Shown in pieces: positions 36,938-48,158 of a DNA stretch of 64,000 bases. Source of the DNA: Warburgia ugandensis (lineage: Eukaryota > Streptophyta > Magnoliopsida > Canellales > Canellaceae); the NCBI GenBank assembly GCA_035236585.1, contig CP141135.1, positions 7,846,001 to 7,910,000 of the forward strand. Direction: 5' to 3'. Within the stretch, counting starts at the first letter, position 1; every line of letters begins with the position of its first letter. Below the pieces are notes generated by a model that worked only from the letters and a program-made list of their open reading frames with translations, was not told where the DNA came from and searched no databases. A program made the position numbers and the translations under genes.

Positions 36938-36964
<27 letters not shown>
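36938..36964 (-). promoter_or_regulatory. (GA)n tract at the 3' end of the F-box/LRR 5' UTR
   Basis: A run of about 13 CT dinucleotides on the plus strand, that is GA on the transcribed strand, directly abuts the ATG at 36937. Such GA/CT tracts are common in plant 5' UTRs and can bind GAGA-type (BBR/BPC) factors. Whether it is functional here is inference. Confidence 0.55.
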
Positions 36965-36969
<5 letters not shown>

Positions 36970-38485
36970 CCAGGAGAAGTAACTGGCTCCCGCAAAAGAT
37001 GGACAAATGCATTTAGAGTATAATATGGGTCCCGCAATAAGATCTTGACCGTCAGGCTCACAGGTTATGTTTCTGTGATGTGGAATAAATGATCGCCACC
37101 GTTGGATGACTCTCAGCCTTTTGTTGTGGGATTCTTCTCTGATGATGCAGACCGCCGGTCAGTTGCCCATGCATAGTCTAGACTTTGGACCATTGAAAAC
37201 AGTGAGCTCCACTTAATACCGTTGACTGATCATGTTTTCATACTGTAGATGAATATATGGAGACAAAAGGGCTTTACCAAGGAAGATACCAAAGCCTTCT
37301 AGCACACTTGGGCAACAAAATATAAGTTTCAAGAAAAAAACAAGAGTGCCATGCGGCACTAATGCATTTGCACTTCTTGCCCAAGCAAGCAAGTGCCTTA
37401 CCTGGAAGTCATGCTCTTTTATATAAGATGTAGGGAGTATTATATAAGTAATCCCTCCCACTATTTCATAAACATACGAATGTAAAGACTATCTACAATC
37501 CAATGACAGTTATTGGGGAGGAAACATGAAAGGATTTGAGAGGACAATATAAAGGCAAGGATTATCTACAATTTTTATGAAAGCAAAGAATTACAGAGTA
37601 AATCATCCCAGAACTCTGACTTACACATATTTCTAAATTTAACTCCTAGCCAACGGGACGAGGGCCGATTTGAACCTGCAATCATTTAGATTATAGGATG
37701 GATGTCCAGTCATCTACATTCAATTGCAATAGATACTTGTTGGCAAAGATTATATACAAATTTATAAGAATATTTGGACACTTACTGGAGAGAAATAATG
37801 AATACATAGATAAATACATTAATATATATTAAAAAAGAAGTAAGTAAATAAGGAGAATATAAAGGCAAAATATCACAAAAAAGAGAAATTTACATTATTG
37901 TCCATGTATGGAGCCTCTACTTAAAAGATTATAGAAATTTTAGTTTTAGAAAAAATAGAAAGGGTGAATGGATTAAGGAATATTTATAGTAAAAAAAATA
38001 TTAAGGAAGTAGGTACAAAAGAAGAAAAGAATAAAGAATATGGGTGTAATTTTTATTTGAAAAAACACAAACATCCCTTCAAAACACAAAGACAGAGATC
38101 AATAGATGCTGCTATTTTAGAACAATTATAGCACTTATATAAGAAACCATCTATAGAGAAGAAGATAAATAAAAATCAAACTATTAAAATCAAGGTATAA
38201 ATCAAATAACACAGTAGCCTTTATCTTTGTACCCATTTAAATAGCCCTACCAAAAAACAAAACACTAACAAAATTAGAAGAAAGAAAAAGATGAAGATAA
38301 ACCAAGAAAGTTATTGTTCTCTCTCTTTCTACTTCTGAATTTTAATTTTTTGAATGATTATAGGAGGCAGTTCCTAGTTGGAGTGCTCTCTCTCTCTCTC
38401 TAACTTCTGATTTTGAATGATTAGAGGGAGGGGGGGTGTGGTGGTTAAAAAGACACGTGAGAGGATAGTAGGCTGTTAAAACAAA
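36965..38485. other. promoter side of the F-box/LRR gene and intergenic DNA
   Basis: The upstream region has a weak TATA-like patch at about 37018-37026 on the minus strand. At about 37640-37735 a tRNA-promoter-like sequence (minus strand GCAGGTTCAAATCGG) might be a SINE of another family. No gene is seen. Confidence 0.3.
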
Positions 38486-38495
38486 GGGGGGGGGG

Positions 38496-38568
<73 letters not shown>
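38486..38568. repeat. G(13) run followed by (AG)35 microsatellite
   Basis: Thirteen consecutive G residues at 38486-38498 lead directly into an uninterrupted AG run of about 70 bases. Shorter CT and GA runs occur at about 38318 and 38385. Confidence 0.95.
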
Positions 38569-38570
<2 letters not shown>

Positions 38571-39198
38571 ACAAGTAAAAGTAGGGATTATATTAATATA
38601 TAGGGAGAAAAACAACATTTTTATGGTCTGGGTAGACCTAGACATTAAGCATTAGAAATAATATATTCAAATACTTTGTAGTTTTTAAGACTCTAAAATT
38701 AAATATTATTCAAAACGATAGAGAATTCAGTTACTAACTGCCCCCAAAAGTGGGAGGGGGAATTCTCTTAAAAAATAGCATAGACGAGACAGCAAGAGTT
38801 GGTTGTTGGTGAAATTTGCTCGCCATATTAAGTTTTATTAGTGTTACTTATGGTATAGTTTTAGTGGTTCTTCCTATATTGTCTATATCAACTTTAGATG
38901 TACACTTAGACTTCCAAATCGTTCATCTGGTAGCCCCATTTATAAGCACTATCTATGAGATGGTAAGACCTAGGCCAATGAATTACATAGGTTCAGCATA
39001 CTAGCTTGTAAAGCTATTGAATATCAAATATAAAGGTGCCAATATATTCACAATTTTTTTGAAACTCACTTTATGAGATTGTGTGCTATCATTTTCACAA
39101 CCCCTACAATACTCGGACTAAGTAATATCCAAGTGCGCACTTGGATTTATCATTCATCGGTGTATAATTACAACACCATCTATTTACTGCCTACAGTT
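38569..39198. other. intergenic sequence, nothing recognised
   Basis: No gene or repeat can be supported. Confidence 0.3.
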
Positions 39199-39211
39199 TT
39201 CATGATTCTCA

Positions 39212-39358
39212 TGTGACCTTGAGGTCACGGGTTCAAGGTGTGGAATCAGTTACTTGCAAAATGCAAAGTAAGGCTGCCTACTATAGGCCTTTGTGGTCCA
39301 CCCCTTCCCTGAACCCCGCATAGGCGGGAGCTTCGTGCACCGGGACTGCGAGGAGGTC
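39212..39358 (+). mobile_element. Au-type SINE, 5'-truncated, with 13-bp target-site duplication
   Basis: The element starts at TGTGACCTTGAGGTCACGG and ends CACCGGGACTGCG. It is flanked by ttcatgattctca at 39199-39211 and 39359-39371. A 5' truncation inside an intact target duplication means reverse transcription stopped early at insertion. Confidence 0.9.
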
Positions 39359-39847
39359 TTCATGATTCTCAAAGAGCTTTAACTCTGTCGATCAAAAGTA
39401 TGTTTTAATAAAGACAAGACAATGTTGAAGTCACAAGGGAATACAATGTATCACCTCTATGATCTATATGTATATGTGTGTAAACACCTAAGGTTCTATC
39501 TTAGTGCTGGATACCATAGGCTTATATAAACCTGCATTATTGTCAATGTCGTACCATACCAGCTGGTATTCAGGCTGTACTGGCCAGAAAAATGGCACAG
39601 AATTAGCTCAAATTTCTTCCGGAATATTTGTGTTGAGATTTTATTTTTTTGTCAAAAAAACTGGGTCTGGCATATATCAGAAAGGGCGAAATGGAACAAC
39701 AAAAACTATGCGTATTTGATCATTTAGAACTCTTGATTTGTCTCACTCCATGATTCTTTATTTATTATGAATGAGGATTTGTCAACAGTAAGGAAACAAT
39801 ACTAGATAACAGGCGGTCGAGGATGTGCTCGACTCCTGCTATTCTTT

Positions 39848-40014
39848 CCAAAAAAGGGCAGCCCGTGGGGTCTTGGGAAGGGGCGGACCACAAGGGTTTA
39901 TAGTAGGCAGCATTACTTTGCATTTTGCAAGAGGTTGATTCCACGCCTTGAACCCGTGACCTTAAGGTCACATGACGACAACTTTTACCATTGCGCCAAG
40001 GCTCTCCTTCTACC
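39848..40014 (-). mobile_element. Au-type SINE with 13-bp target-site duplication and internal deletion
   Basis: On the minus strand it starts GAGCCTTGGCGCAATGG, has GACCTTAAGGTCACGGG in the B-box region reading into GGGTTCAAGGCGTGG, and ends in GGGCTGCCCTTTTT. About 25 bases around the GAGCTTCGTGCAC block near the 3' end are missing. The direct repeat cctgctattcttt flanks it at 39835-39847 and 40015-40027. Confidence 0.88.
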
Positions 40015-40637
40015 CCTGCTATTCTTTGATTAGCACAATATTTCTACCAACTCTTGAAGAAGACGACTTGGTTGAAGGAGATGACAAGAAAATTTGCTAC
40101 TGATGGAGCTGCCTGCACTGGATAGCGCGCAAAAGGACAAGGTGCTTGAAAATGGTGTTTCGATTTAAGTAAGATGGTGGATGGATTTGGTCTACTTCCC
40201 ATTAATGCCATCTCGGCTTTTGTCTTCTGGATTTGGTCCCACTGATGTTGTCACTTGCCTCACTTTAGTTTACCAGGTGGATTGGCATACAATTTGGTAG
40301 GTACCAAACTAATCTTGGCCGTCCAAGTGATCAAAGTAGGCAGAGATCATTTTCATCCGGATGCACCTTCGGTAACTTCATTCTCAACAATGCAGCAGTG
40401 AAGTTTCACACCTGATCATGTTACTGAATATGTCAATTGCCTTGTAAGTAAAATTTTATTTTCCTTATTTTTAAGATTTTATATTTTTTTTTACATTTAT
40501 TATATTTTTAAACTAGATAATTTAAATAACACTACATGCCGCATGTACATACCATTCTAAACAGAGGTTGGTACAGTGTCTGGTATGGCAACATTTGTAT
40601 AAACCAATTATGCAATTATGCTGGATTATTTCCTTCA

Positions 40638-43188
40638 TGTTGGGGTGGAACCGCTATGGTCTATGCCCATGTGAGATAGTAGCCGACATCTAGAATATCG
40701 GCACACTGTGACTCAAGGATGTCAACACTAACAGCCAACAGAGCCATAAAATGATGACTGTATCACTGGAAACTTTGATGATCAAACGACTTGTAATTTC
40801 TTTAAATATGAGAGATGAGTGAGAGAAGAAAAAAATATGTAATTTGATTAGATAGTAGTATTTCTCCCATGGGGTGTAGGCCAAGATGGCTGAAACACGT
40901 AAATACATGTCTCTCTGTGTGCGTTTAATTGTGTGATGTCACGTGATCCTATGATCTAGTGATCCTGGTGGTCAGATCTGTGCCGATCGCCGTCCATTTC
41001 AAAGTGGTATCAAAGCATTGGTAGTACATGTGCGCAAGATAGCGTGACAATCCGGCAGTGATGCTCGGAGTACCGTTTGCACGCACCAAGCCTTATATCG
41101 GCGCTCCCATCTATTCCCCTCGTTGCCTCACCACAGTCCCTCCTTCCTCGCCGTTCAGGGCTGGAGAGGCGGATCATCAGTGGGCCCAACCATGACATGG
41201 CTGCTGCCACCACAAAACAAAAGCGTGCCCTAGTGGCGCGGCCTCAATATGGCACATTATCCTGCCGTCAGGCGAGTGTGAGGGGGAAATTCACTGGAAT
41301 ATTCTCCTAAGAACAGCCAGTGCAGCGAGGTTGATGGAAGACGGTTCCTAGAATGCGGCATGGGATGTACGACCAGCGAGATGGTTGCACGGCCTGGTTG
41401 CTGTTCGGCATCTGCACCTGTTTTGGCTGTTGGATTCGCGGCTGGTGAATGATGTGGAGGACAGCGATGGAAGTTGTCGACGAGAAGATCGGCAGGCTGG
41501 AGTGGAGATGTCATACGATAAGGGAAACCACAAATGGAGCCACTGTACCAGAAAGGGGGATTGACTGTCTATCACTTTGGAATATTGTAATGATGGTGAA
41601 TGGCATAGATTCCTCGTGGAAGCAGATAGCCACCTAAATTGGGGATATGCTGGAGTTATTGCATGGAATGCTGCTGCGACTGAGCTGCCATGTCCCGATG
41701 GAGCCGACGAGTGTTGGTGACAGACCGTGACATGCGGCCAAGAGAGGAGTTTTTTTTTTTGCTAAAAAGGCTTGGCAGAAGATCGATTTAGAGCTGGAGC
41801 ATCGGGGTGTGACCTGAGATTGAAGAACCATGCCTCCAACATGAGGAATGCAGAAAAGAAGAGATGAGTTGTTGGTATGCAAGTAAAGACAACAGCAATG
41901 AAAGAGACGTAAAAAAAAAAGAAAGAAAAAAATATTATTCTGTCGGTGCAATAGTAGGCTACAATGCTCTACAGTCTTACATGAAATGTAATGATTTGCT
42001 ATAGTATGTCAACTACAGTATTGTTATGTTACTGGTAATTTTGGTGCTACAGTAATTACTACTGGAAATTGAGTCGTAACAGTATGAGTTATAATAGTCA
42101 AGTTTCAATAGGTACGTGTTACAACAGTTCAAGTTACAAATAGTACAGAGTTGTAATCATACGAGTGCAGTAGTAGCGCGTGCAACAGTGACAGAATTGT
42201 AGTAATGCAGAGTTGAAACAGTATGCGTTGCAACAGTGGACGAGTTTGCAATGATGAACAAGTTGTAATAGTAGCAATAAAGATACATCCCAAGAAATTG
42301 ATAATGACACTTCTGTTCAAGAAAATTCAGCTGATAAGAAGACTCATGATTGATGACAAGTGGAGTTAGTGACAACTGATGAGTGGATTTAGTAAACAAG
42401 GGTAGGAGGTAGACACATTAACTACTGCGAGTGGACTTGATGACTGCGAGTGTGACCGACTCGGGAACAATGGCAAGATGACTCGAGAACAGTAGTAGAA
42501 TGACTCAGTAAATAGTGGTAGGATGGCTCAGTAAATAGTGGTGAAATGAATCGGTAAAAAGTGTAATTCTGAGTGACCTCAGTGAGCAGACCTTTTTACC
42601 ATTCCAAATAGACATAACTACTTTGAGTAATGTTTGTGCGTAGTCGACAAGGGTGGGTGCAAGAAGCACTAGTGGGCTTCATGTAGCAAGCTTCTAGGCG
42701 GCAAGGCTTTTAGGTACTTGCGATTTTATTCAATGAGTGATTTGCACTTTATAGAGTGTTGAGCAAGAGAAGCAGAGCTACTGAAAAGCGCAGAAACTAG
42801 ATCAAAGCTGTTATTAAAATTTGGGAGAGCTGAATAAAGTAGTAGTGTTTAATACATTCTCTTCCCACGTGCATGGAGGGAGAGATTGTTGGAGTGGACC
42901 TCCTATGGTCTATGCTCATGTGAGATAGTAGTTGACATCTAGAACATTAGCACACCGCGACTCAAGAGTGTCAACACTAACGGTAGACAACGTCGTAAAA
43001 TGATGACTATATCGCCAAAAACTTTGACGACCAAAAAACTTGAAATTCCTATAAATGTAGGCCAAGATGGCCGAACCACGTAAATACGTGTAGACTTATG
43101 TGCGTTTGATTGTGTGATGTCGAGTGATCCTATGGTCTAATGATCTTGGCAGTCAGATTTGTGCCGATCGGCAAATCCGACCCTTTCA
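40638..43188 (+). mobile_element. LARD-like non-autonomous LTR retrotransposon
   Basis: The left LTR is 40638-41001 (TGTTGGGGTGGAAC...CCATTTCA) and the right LTR is 42897-43188 (TGTTGGAGTGGACC...CCTTTCA). They share GTGAGATAGTAG, TGTCAACACTAACGG-like, GGCCAAGATGGC, ACGTAAATAC and GTGCCGATCG blocks. The left LTR has about 70 extra bases. A primer binding site GTGGTATCAAAGCATTGG lies at about 41004-41021, and a polypurine tract GGAGGGAGAGA sits just before the right LTR (42885-42895). The 1.9-kb interior has no gag or pol and is partly built of degenerate short repeats. Flanking pentamers CTTCA and CTAGA do not match, so the target duplication has decayed. Confidence 0.8.
41950..42600. repeat. 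degenerate short tandem repeats inside the LARD-like element
   Basis: From 41950 to about 42260 a motif of roughly 15 bases, approximately GAGTTGTAACAGTAT, recurs with many variants. From about 42420 to 42570 a second motif recurs, built from GACTCGNGAACAGTNG and GACTCAGTAAATAGTGGT. The second type reappears at the right edge of the window. Confidence 0.65.
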
Positions 43189-43390
43189 CTAGAAAGATTA
43201 GTGGAGGATTAGTTCTAATCCAGCGTAATTGCAGAAACTGTTTCTCCCTAAATGTGCTCTTACTGACGAGCTTTTGTATAGTTTTTGCTCGCATAGCAGC
43301 CAAGGATCTCCACTTGCTAATATATGAATGCAGCACGTAGGTTCAGTCACTGCTTTCCCTTTTGAGAGCTTTGCTTTGTATTTCTTAGCC

Positions 43391-43692
43391 TCTACCCGGA
43401 AACTACAAGGAAAGATGATGCTTACTCTCTTCTTGCTTTCTCTGTAGCTTACCTTTCTGTTTCCCCCCCTCCCTCCTCTAACCGGAAACTACAAGGAAAG
43501 ATAATGCTCATACTATCTTCTTGCTTTCTTTGTAGTTTAGCTTTCTGTTTCCCTCTCTTTTTCTCTCTCTCCCTCTACCCGAAAACTACAAGGAAATATA
43601 TCGCTTACTCTCTTTTGCTTTCTCTGTAGTTTACCTTTCTGTTTCCCTCTCTCTCCCTCCTCTACCCGAAAACTACATGAAAATATAATGCT

Positions 43693-43735
<43 letters not shown>
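43391..43735. repeat. minisatellite of about 90-bp units ending in (CT)n
   Basis: Four units begin at about 43391, 43477, 43574 and 43661. Each has CTCTACCCGGAAACTACAAG, GCTTACTCTCTTCTTGC and TTTACCTTTCTGTTTCCC. The last is cut short and runs into a CT microsatellite at about 43695-43730. Unit lengths are about 86, 97 and 87 bases. Confidence 0.87.
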
Positions 43736-44247
43736 GTGCAGTAAACGAAGTCATTACGTACTCAATCTATTTTTATCGTCGATCAATACTACAAATCATT
43801 TTATGATGAGGGTGGCTGTCCATATCGTTCAATGCCACTACAGGCATGCTGTACTAGTACTACACCCATATTCCTCCCCACTTCTGTTGCAGCAAAATCC
43901 CAGCTGTTAATGACCCAGTCTCTATCTCAGCACGCGCACCCGCATTCAATGTAATAACATCATGATAGATCGATGACCTTACTTAAATAGCAAGACACGC
44001 CCATCATGTGGAAAACATTTCCACACTAATGTAATTCTCCACAAATCAGATGATCCATGGGTGAACGCCTGTCTCGGGCTCTGTGGATTGATTAGGTGGA
44101 TACGATGATTCAGATACATTCAATATTATGGGGTACTTTCTATCTTGAACAATTGTTGAAAGATTAGCCAAGTCGAAATATAAACGAACTTATATTTCTT
44201 TGATGTTTAACAATGCACTTATGAAACGAAAATCCAGCTCTAACTAA
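43736..44247. other. intergenic sequence, nothing recognised
   Basis: No gene or repeat can be supported. Confidence 0.3.
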
Positions 44248-44324
44248 AAAAAGGCAGCCCGGTGCATGAAGCTCCAGCATATGGGGTCCAGGGAAGAGGC
44301 AGACTACAATGCCAAAGCTTCTCT
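44248..44324 (-). mobile_element. Au-type SINE remnant, internally deleted
   Basis: The 3' end is present (minus strand GGAGCTTCATGCACCGGGC then TGCCTTTTT) together with a scrap of the 5' end (GAAGCTTTGGC). The middle is deleted. Confidence 0.65.
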
Positions 44325-44851
44325 TTAACTAATTGTATAAAATGAGGCAAAATATAGAATAGATTCTGCAGAAGGCATTTATGTAATACAACGAAAGCAC
44401 TATTTGAATTTGGCAACAACGTTATCCTCATGGGCAACCAGGAAAAGTCCATTTCTAGCTTTTCCGGACACTGGAATCTCTACTTTCTTCCTAGGGTAGA
44501 AGCATCCTTGATTGAGGCAGCTCCCACTAGCATGCTAAATCTGCCAAACATGGTAATGTGTTAGCTCCGGAATCAGCAAACTAGCTATCTTGGCACAAAC
44601 CATACACTGAGATTTGGGGTATAGTACATATATATACTGGACATCTTTTACTGAAGAGTCATTCTATAGTGGACATTCGCATTCTTAAAGAGTCAGTATT
44701 CATACTTCACACGCAAAATATAATACTGGATATAGACATATACACAGCAATCAAAGTAAAAAAGAAAACATCAAAACTGGGTCAGTCGAAGAACAAGATA
44801 CTCACCCTCTTGTTCACATTAGCAGCTTCCACAAGTAAAACGAACCTTAAA

Positions 44852-46044
44852 TCATGGTTCATACAGTGAACTTAAAGAGTAAAACTTACTGACAGAAGCA
44901 GGGCCTACCATCATCAGATAACTCTGAAAGTTAGTAGTTCCAAAGGAGATGATGCTGAAGACGAAGTAACTACAAACATGGGGACGCGCAGAGAGAAAAG
45001 CATGGTTCAGTGATTGCACCAACCATGTCTGCGCGTGTAACATGGTTGGCCAGTGGTAGTAGTAGTGCTCGAGGAGCATATAATAAATGAAGGAAACTTG
45101 GTCTGACTGCAGATTAAAGAACGGCATCTAGGTGAATAAATGACTACAGTCTTCTATTCTTTTTACCGCGCCGAACGAACATCACTCCTCCCGTTTAAAA
45201 TTGCGAGCGACGATTCCCCTCGTTTAATGAAGTCCACCAACCAAAGAAAACGCAAAAATAAACAGCTACGGTGCATCAAGCTCCCGCTTATGTGGAGTCT
45301 TGGACAGGGGTGGGCTACAAGGGTCTATAGTAAGCAGCCTTATTCTCCATTTTGTAATCTCAAGGTCACATGATGATAATTTTTACTATTGCACCAAAGC
45401 TCTCCTACAAGAAAAAATAAATAAATAAAAACAGGAACATGGTAAGCCTTTTGATATTTGATTGACACAAGGAAGAAGAAATGAAAATGTGAAAACTATG
45501 TAGAAAAAATAAAAAATAATATAATCATGTAATTCAAATGACAAAAAACAAATATTGTCTTTATATTAAAATAAAGATAGGATATAAGGAAAGTGATTAG
45601 AAGTGCAAAACCCAATAATAATCTTAGGTGAGTCTTTCCAGGGAATGCAACACAAACCTGTTCATTTATCCTTGCATGGGAATCAGAGAGAGAGAAAGAG
45701 AGAGGAAAGAATGAAAGAGTACTAAGATATTGGCACGGCTCAATCAAAATACACTTCTTCTTCTTTTTTCTTATGAAGGTGTTACCTGAGTGAACCGGGC
45801 CAACATCAAAGTAACCATTTCAATGTAGAGATCCTTTTCTGTCCTCATTTTCCTTCTTTCATAGCCTTCATGGCCATACTCCAATGAGATCCAACAATCC
45901 CAGCAAAGAAACTGGACCCAAAAACAGTAGGCATGATCGGCAAGACCCACCAAAGTTACAAGAGAAAACTGACGTGAAATGGATGAGGAAAGCCTGTTCA
46001 AAGACTAGAGAAGAAGAGGAAGAAGAAGAAATGGAGAACCACAT
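44852..46044 (-). other. unrecognised candidate transcription unit with possible exons
   Basis: Downstream of a TATA-like box (46125-46131) and a CT-rich leader, the first ATG (46044) opens a 60-codon frame that reads [20 protein letters not shown] and ends at a TGA. A second frame in the same stretch (46001-45784) reads GLADHAYCFWVQFLCWDCWI and GYERRKMRTEKDLYIEMVTL. It ends at a good donor, CAG|GTAACACC. An open segment at 45127-44890 contains LNHAFLSARPHVCSYFVFSI. These have an exon-like look, but I recognise no family and cannot join them into one reading frame. It could be a real plant-specific gene, a non-coding transcript or chance. Confidence 0.25.
45262..45407 (-). mobile_element. Au-type SINE, diverged
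   Basis: Minus-strand element with GGAGAGCTTTGGTGCAATAG at the 5' end, GACCTTGAGATTAC in the B-box region and GGAGCTTGATGCACCGTAGC at the 3' end. Part of the B-box to core segment (around CAGCCTCTTGC) is deleted. Confidence 0.72.
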
Positions 46045-46124
46045 TTTGAGAGAGAGAGAGAGAGAGATTGAGAGAGAGAGGAATGTCTAGGGTTGAATTT
46101 AATATGGTTGAGGGCTGCAACAGC

Positions 46125-46131
46125 ATTTATA
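46125..46131 (-). promoter_or_regulatory. TATA-like box
   Basis: TATAAAT on the minus strand, followed about 40 bases later by a CT-rich stretch (46045-46080) typical of a plant leader and then an ATG at 46044. It is the best promoter candidate for the unrecognised unit at 44852-46044. Confidence 0.3.
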
Positions 46132-46318
46132 ACTCTCTACTACCAAACCAGAAAGACAGGGCAAAGCATTAATAGGAAACCTCCCCATAGTATTCCCTTC
46201 TCTTGGAAATATATTTTACCCTTTATGGAAATATAATCCAATTAATGGAATAACAGAGTTCACAGTTGGGTGGCACATCTCCCACTTAAAGAAAGTTGAG
46301 TTTATCGAGCAAGGGTGA

Positions 46319-46582
46319 CTATTCATTTTCACTTTCCAAATAAACAAATCCTGGTGGTTGCCGAAATGGTATGGATTCAGATACTAATTCTGAGAAGTAT
46401 GAGCGGGAAAGAGCAGCAGCTGGGCCACTCTCTTCATTGATCTGGGCAATACACCTCATAGGCTTTGCTAGGGATGTGCTGTGCATAAAAATTTCAGATT
46501 CATAGAACAATTCGAAGATTCTCACGCTTTTCTCTTTTGTACTATTTATATAATTATCCTTCAATAATGACCAGAAATGCAA
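46319..46582 (-). other. open minus-strand segment, unrecognised
   Basis: An 87-codon open frame reading ...MRCIAQINEESGPAAALSRS then YFSELVSESIPFRQPPGFVY then LESENE and a stop. The composition is protein-like and the ending is acidic, so it might be a terminal exon or a gene relic. I see no matching family, promoter or splice site that would settle it. Confidence 0.2.
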
Positions 46583-46670
46583 GTTAAGGTCAGATATATA
46601 GACCCTTGTGATCCGACTCTTCCCCAGACTCCGTATATGCAGGAGCTTTGTGCACTAGAGCTGCCCTTTT
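46574..46670 (+). mobile_element. Au-type SINE 3' fragment
   Basis: GAAATGCAAGTTAAGG, GACCCTTGTGATCC, GCAGGAGCTTTGTGCAC and the terminal GAGCTGCCCTTTT are present. The 5' half is missing. Confidence 0.72.
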
Positions 46671-47699
46671 AATGACAAGACCAACCAGATAGATGAGTTA
46701 GGGTCATTGACAATATGGACCCGCCCATACTTTTGCCTGCTCATCTAAGTGAAACTATGTTCATTATATATAGCACAATTTTAGGGAGGAGCTCATCAGA
46801 TTACAAGAACCCGTCTGATCTTATGGGTCCTGCCAAATGAGTACTGCTTCGCATCAGGCGAGACTTTCCAAAACAGTGTGTTAAATGGGCAACTTAAATT
46901 GATCTAAACAGTTCACCCAAGCAGACCCAACTTGAAAAAATACGTGACCCAAAAAGTCAATTTCACTCGATTGTTATGAATTAATATACACTTAAACATA
47001 TCTATGGCTATCATTACTTGTCAATTTCATTATTGTGATTTGAGGGTTAATATCTTCCTACAATTGTCGATTTTGATCCGTTGGATATCAAGCATGAGAG
47101 CCCCTCAGGGTCAGGATTGTACAAAGAGAGGGGGTCAGATGGAATATAGAAACAGATGTTACAGATCTACTTTTTAGTGTCTGCGTTCCATCCATTAGTT
47201 GTAGCTGAATCTCAGTTGTCTTCTTTCTCGTAATTAAGCTTTGCCGTTTCCACACATAGGATAAACTTGCATGATAAGAGTTGCACGCCTAACCGAAGGT
47301 ACGAGCCACTGTTGCTTCCCTACTCTTTGCTTCACTGATATTAAGATTTCTGAGTGGTAGTTGGGAGTCCATTCCTTATGGCCCATTTCGCTTGAAAGGC
47401 CACGGTTGCTTAGTCATAAAAATAGGAACGAGGAGGCCCTCGTGGCCCAAGACGACTCACATACACTTAAAGCCCCAATGAACCCCACCTCTCCCTCTCG
47501 CTCTCTGCGTGTGTGGACCATATTTTCCTGGCTTAGGAATGATGGGGTAACTCAGAGACGCCACCCACATATTCTGACCTTTTTAGGGATTAGGTGTGCT
47601 AGATTACAAGATGGATGCTACCAAAAGCAACAAGGCAGGTTGAAAAAAACTAAGACGTGTCTCTGGAGTTTTCCGTGAACGGCAGGCAACACCCAACTG
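46671..47699. other. intergenic sequence, nothing recognised
   Basis: A plus-strand open frame at 47361-47678 has no recognisable relative and is not supported as a gene. Confidence 0.3.
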
Positions 47700-48158
47700 A
47701 GGAGAAAATTCTATAGGACCGTTATAGACCACCCATATTCTATGTATTGGAGTATTATGCAATTAAGGAACAACATATACATAGGATGAAAGTAGCCAAA
47801 ATGAGGATGTTGATATGTATGAATAGCAAGACAATAAAGTATAAAATTAGAAATAAAACATTAGAGGAAACTTAGGAGTAGCACATAAGACGATAGAGAG
47901 TAGACTTAGATGGTCTGATTTGGACATGTCCAACAAAAACGAGACCAAAAACTACACTGGTTGGAAGGTGTGAGTCAATCCAAGTCAAAGGATCTAAAAG
48001 GGCAAATAAAAGGCCCAAAAGGATATAGTTAGAGGCTGTGAGAAAAGATTTAAAAACCCTTAGACTTAACGATACAATAACACTTATAGAAGTGAATGGA
48101 GGAACAAGATTCATGTGGCCAATCCCTAATTGGGATAAGGCTTTCATGATGATGTGTG
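47700..48158 (+). mobile_element. degraded RTE-type LINE 3' end
   Basis: Plus-strand copy of the RTE family. GAAAATTCTATAGGACCG matches the KFYR coding region, followed by AAAATGAGGATGTTG (MRMLR) and GGACATGTCCAA (the HVQ region). Near its end, TGGAGGAACAAGATTCATGT encodes WRNKIHV, before CCTAATTGGGATAAGGC and a short ATG-triplet tail. Many stops and indels make it non-functional. Confidence 0.82.

Noticed and set aside
41077-41575. Overlapping open frames on both strands in the LARD-like element
   Set aside because: They lie in a GC-rich part of the element interior. No gag or pol motif is present and both strands are equally open.
45022-45052. Hairpin CCAACCATG...CATGGTTGG as a possible terminator or microRNA
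   Set aside because: The stem is only nine base pairs with a 13-base loop, too short for a plant microRNA precursor, and rho-independent terminators do not apply to nuclear genes.
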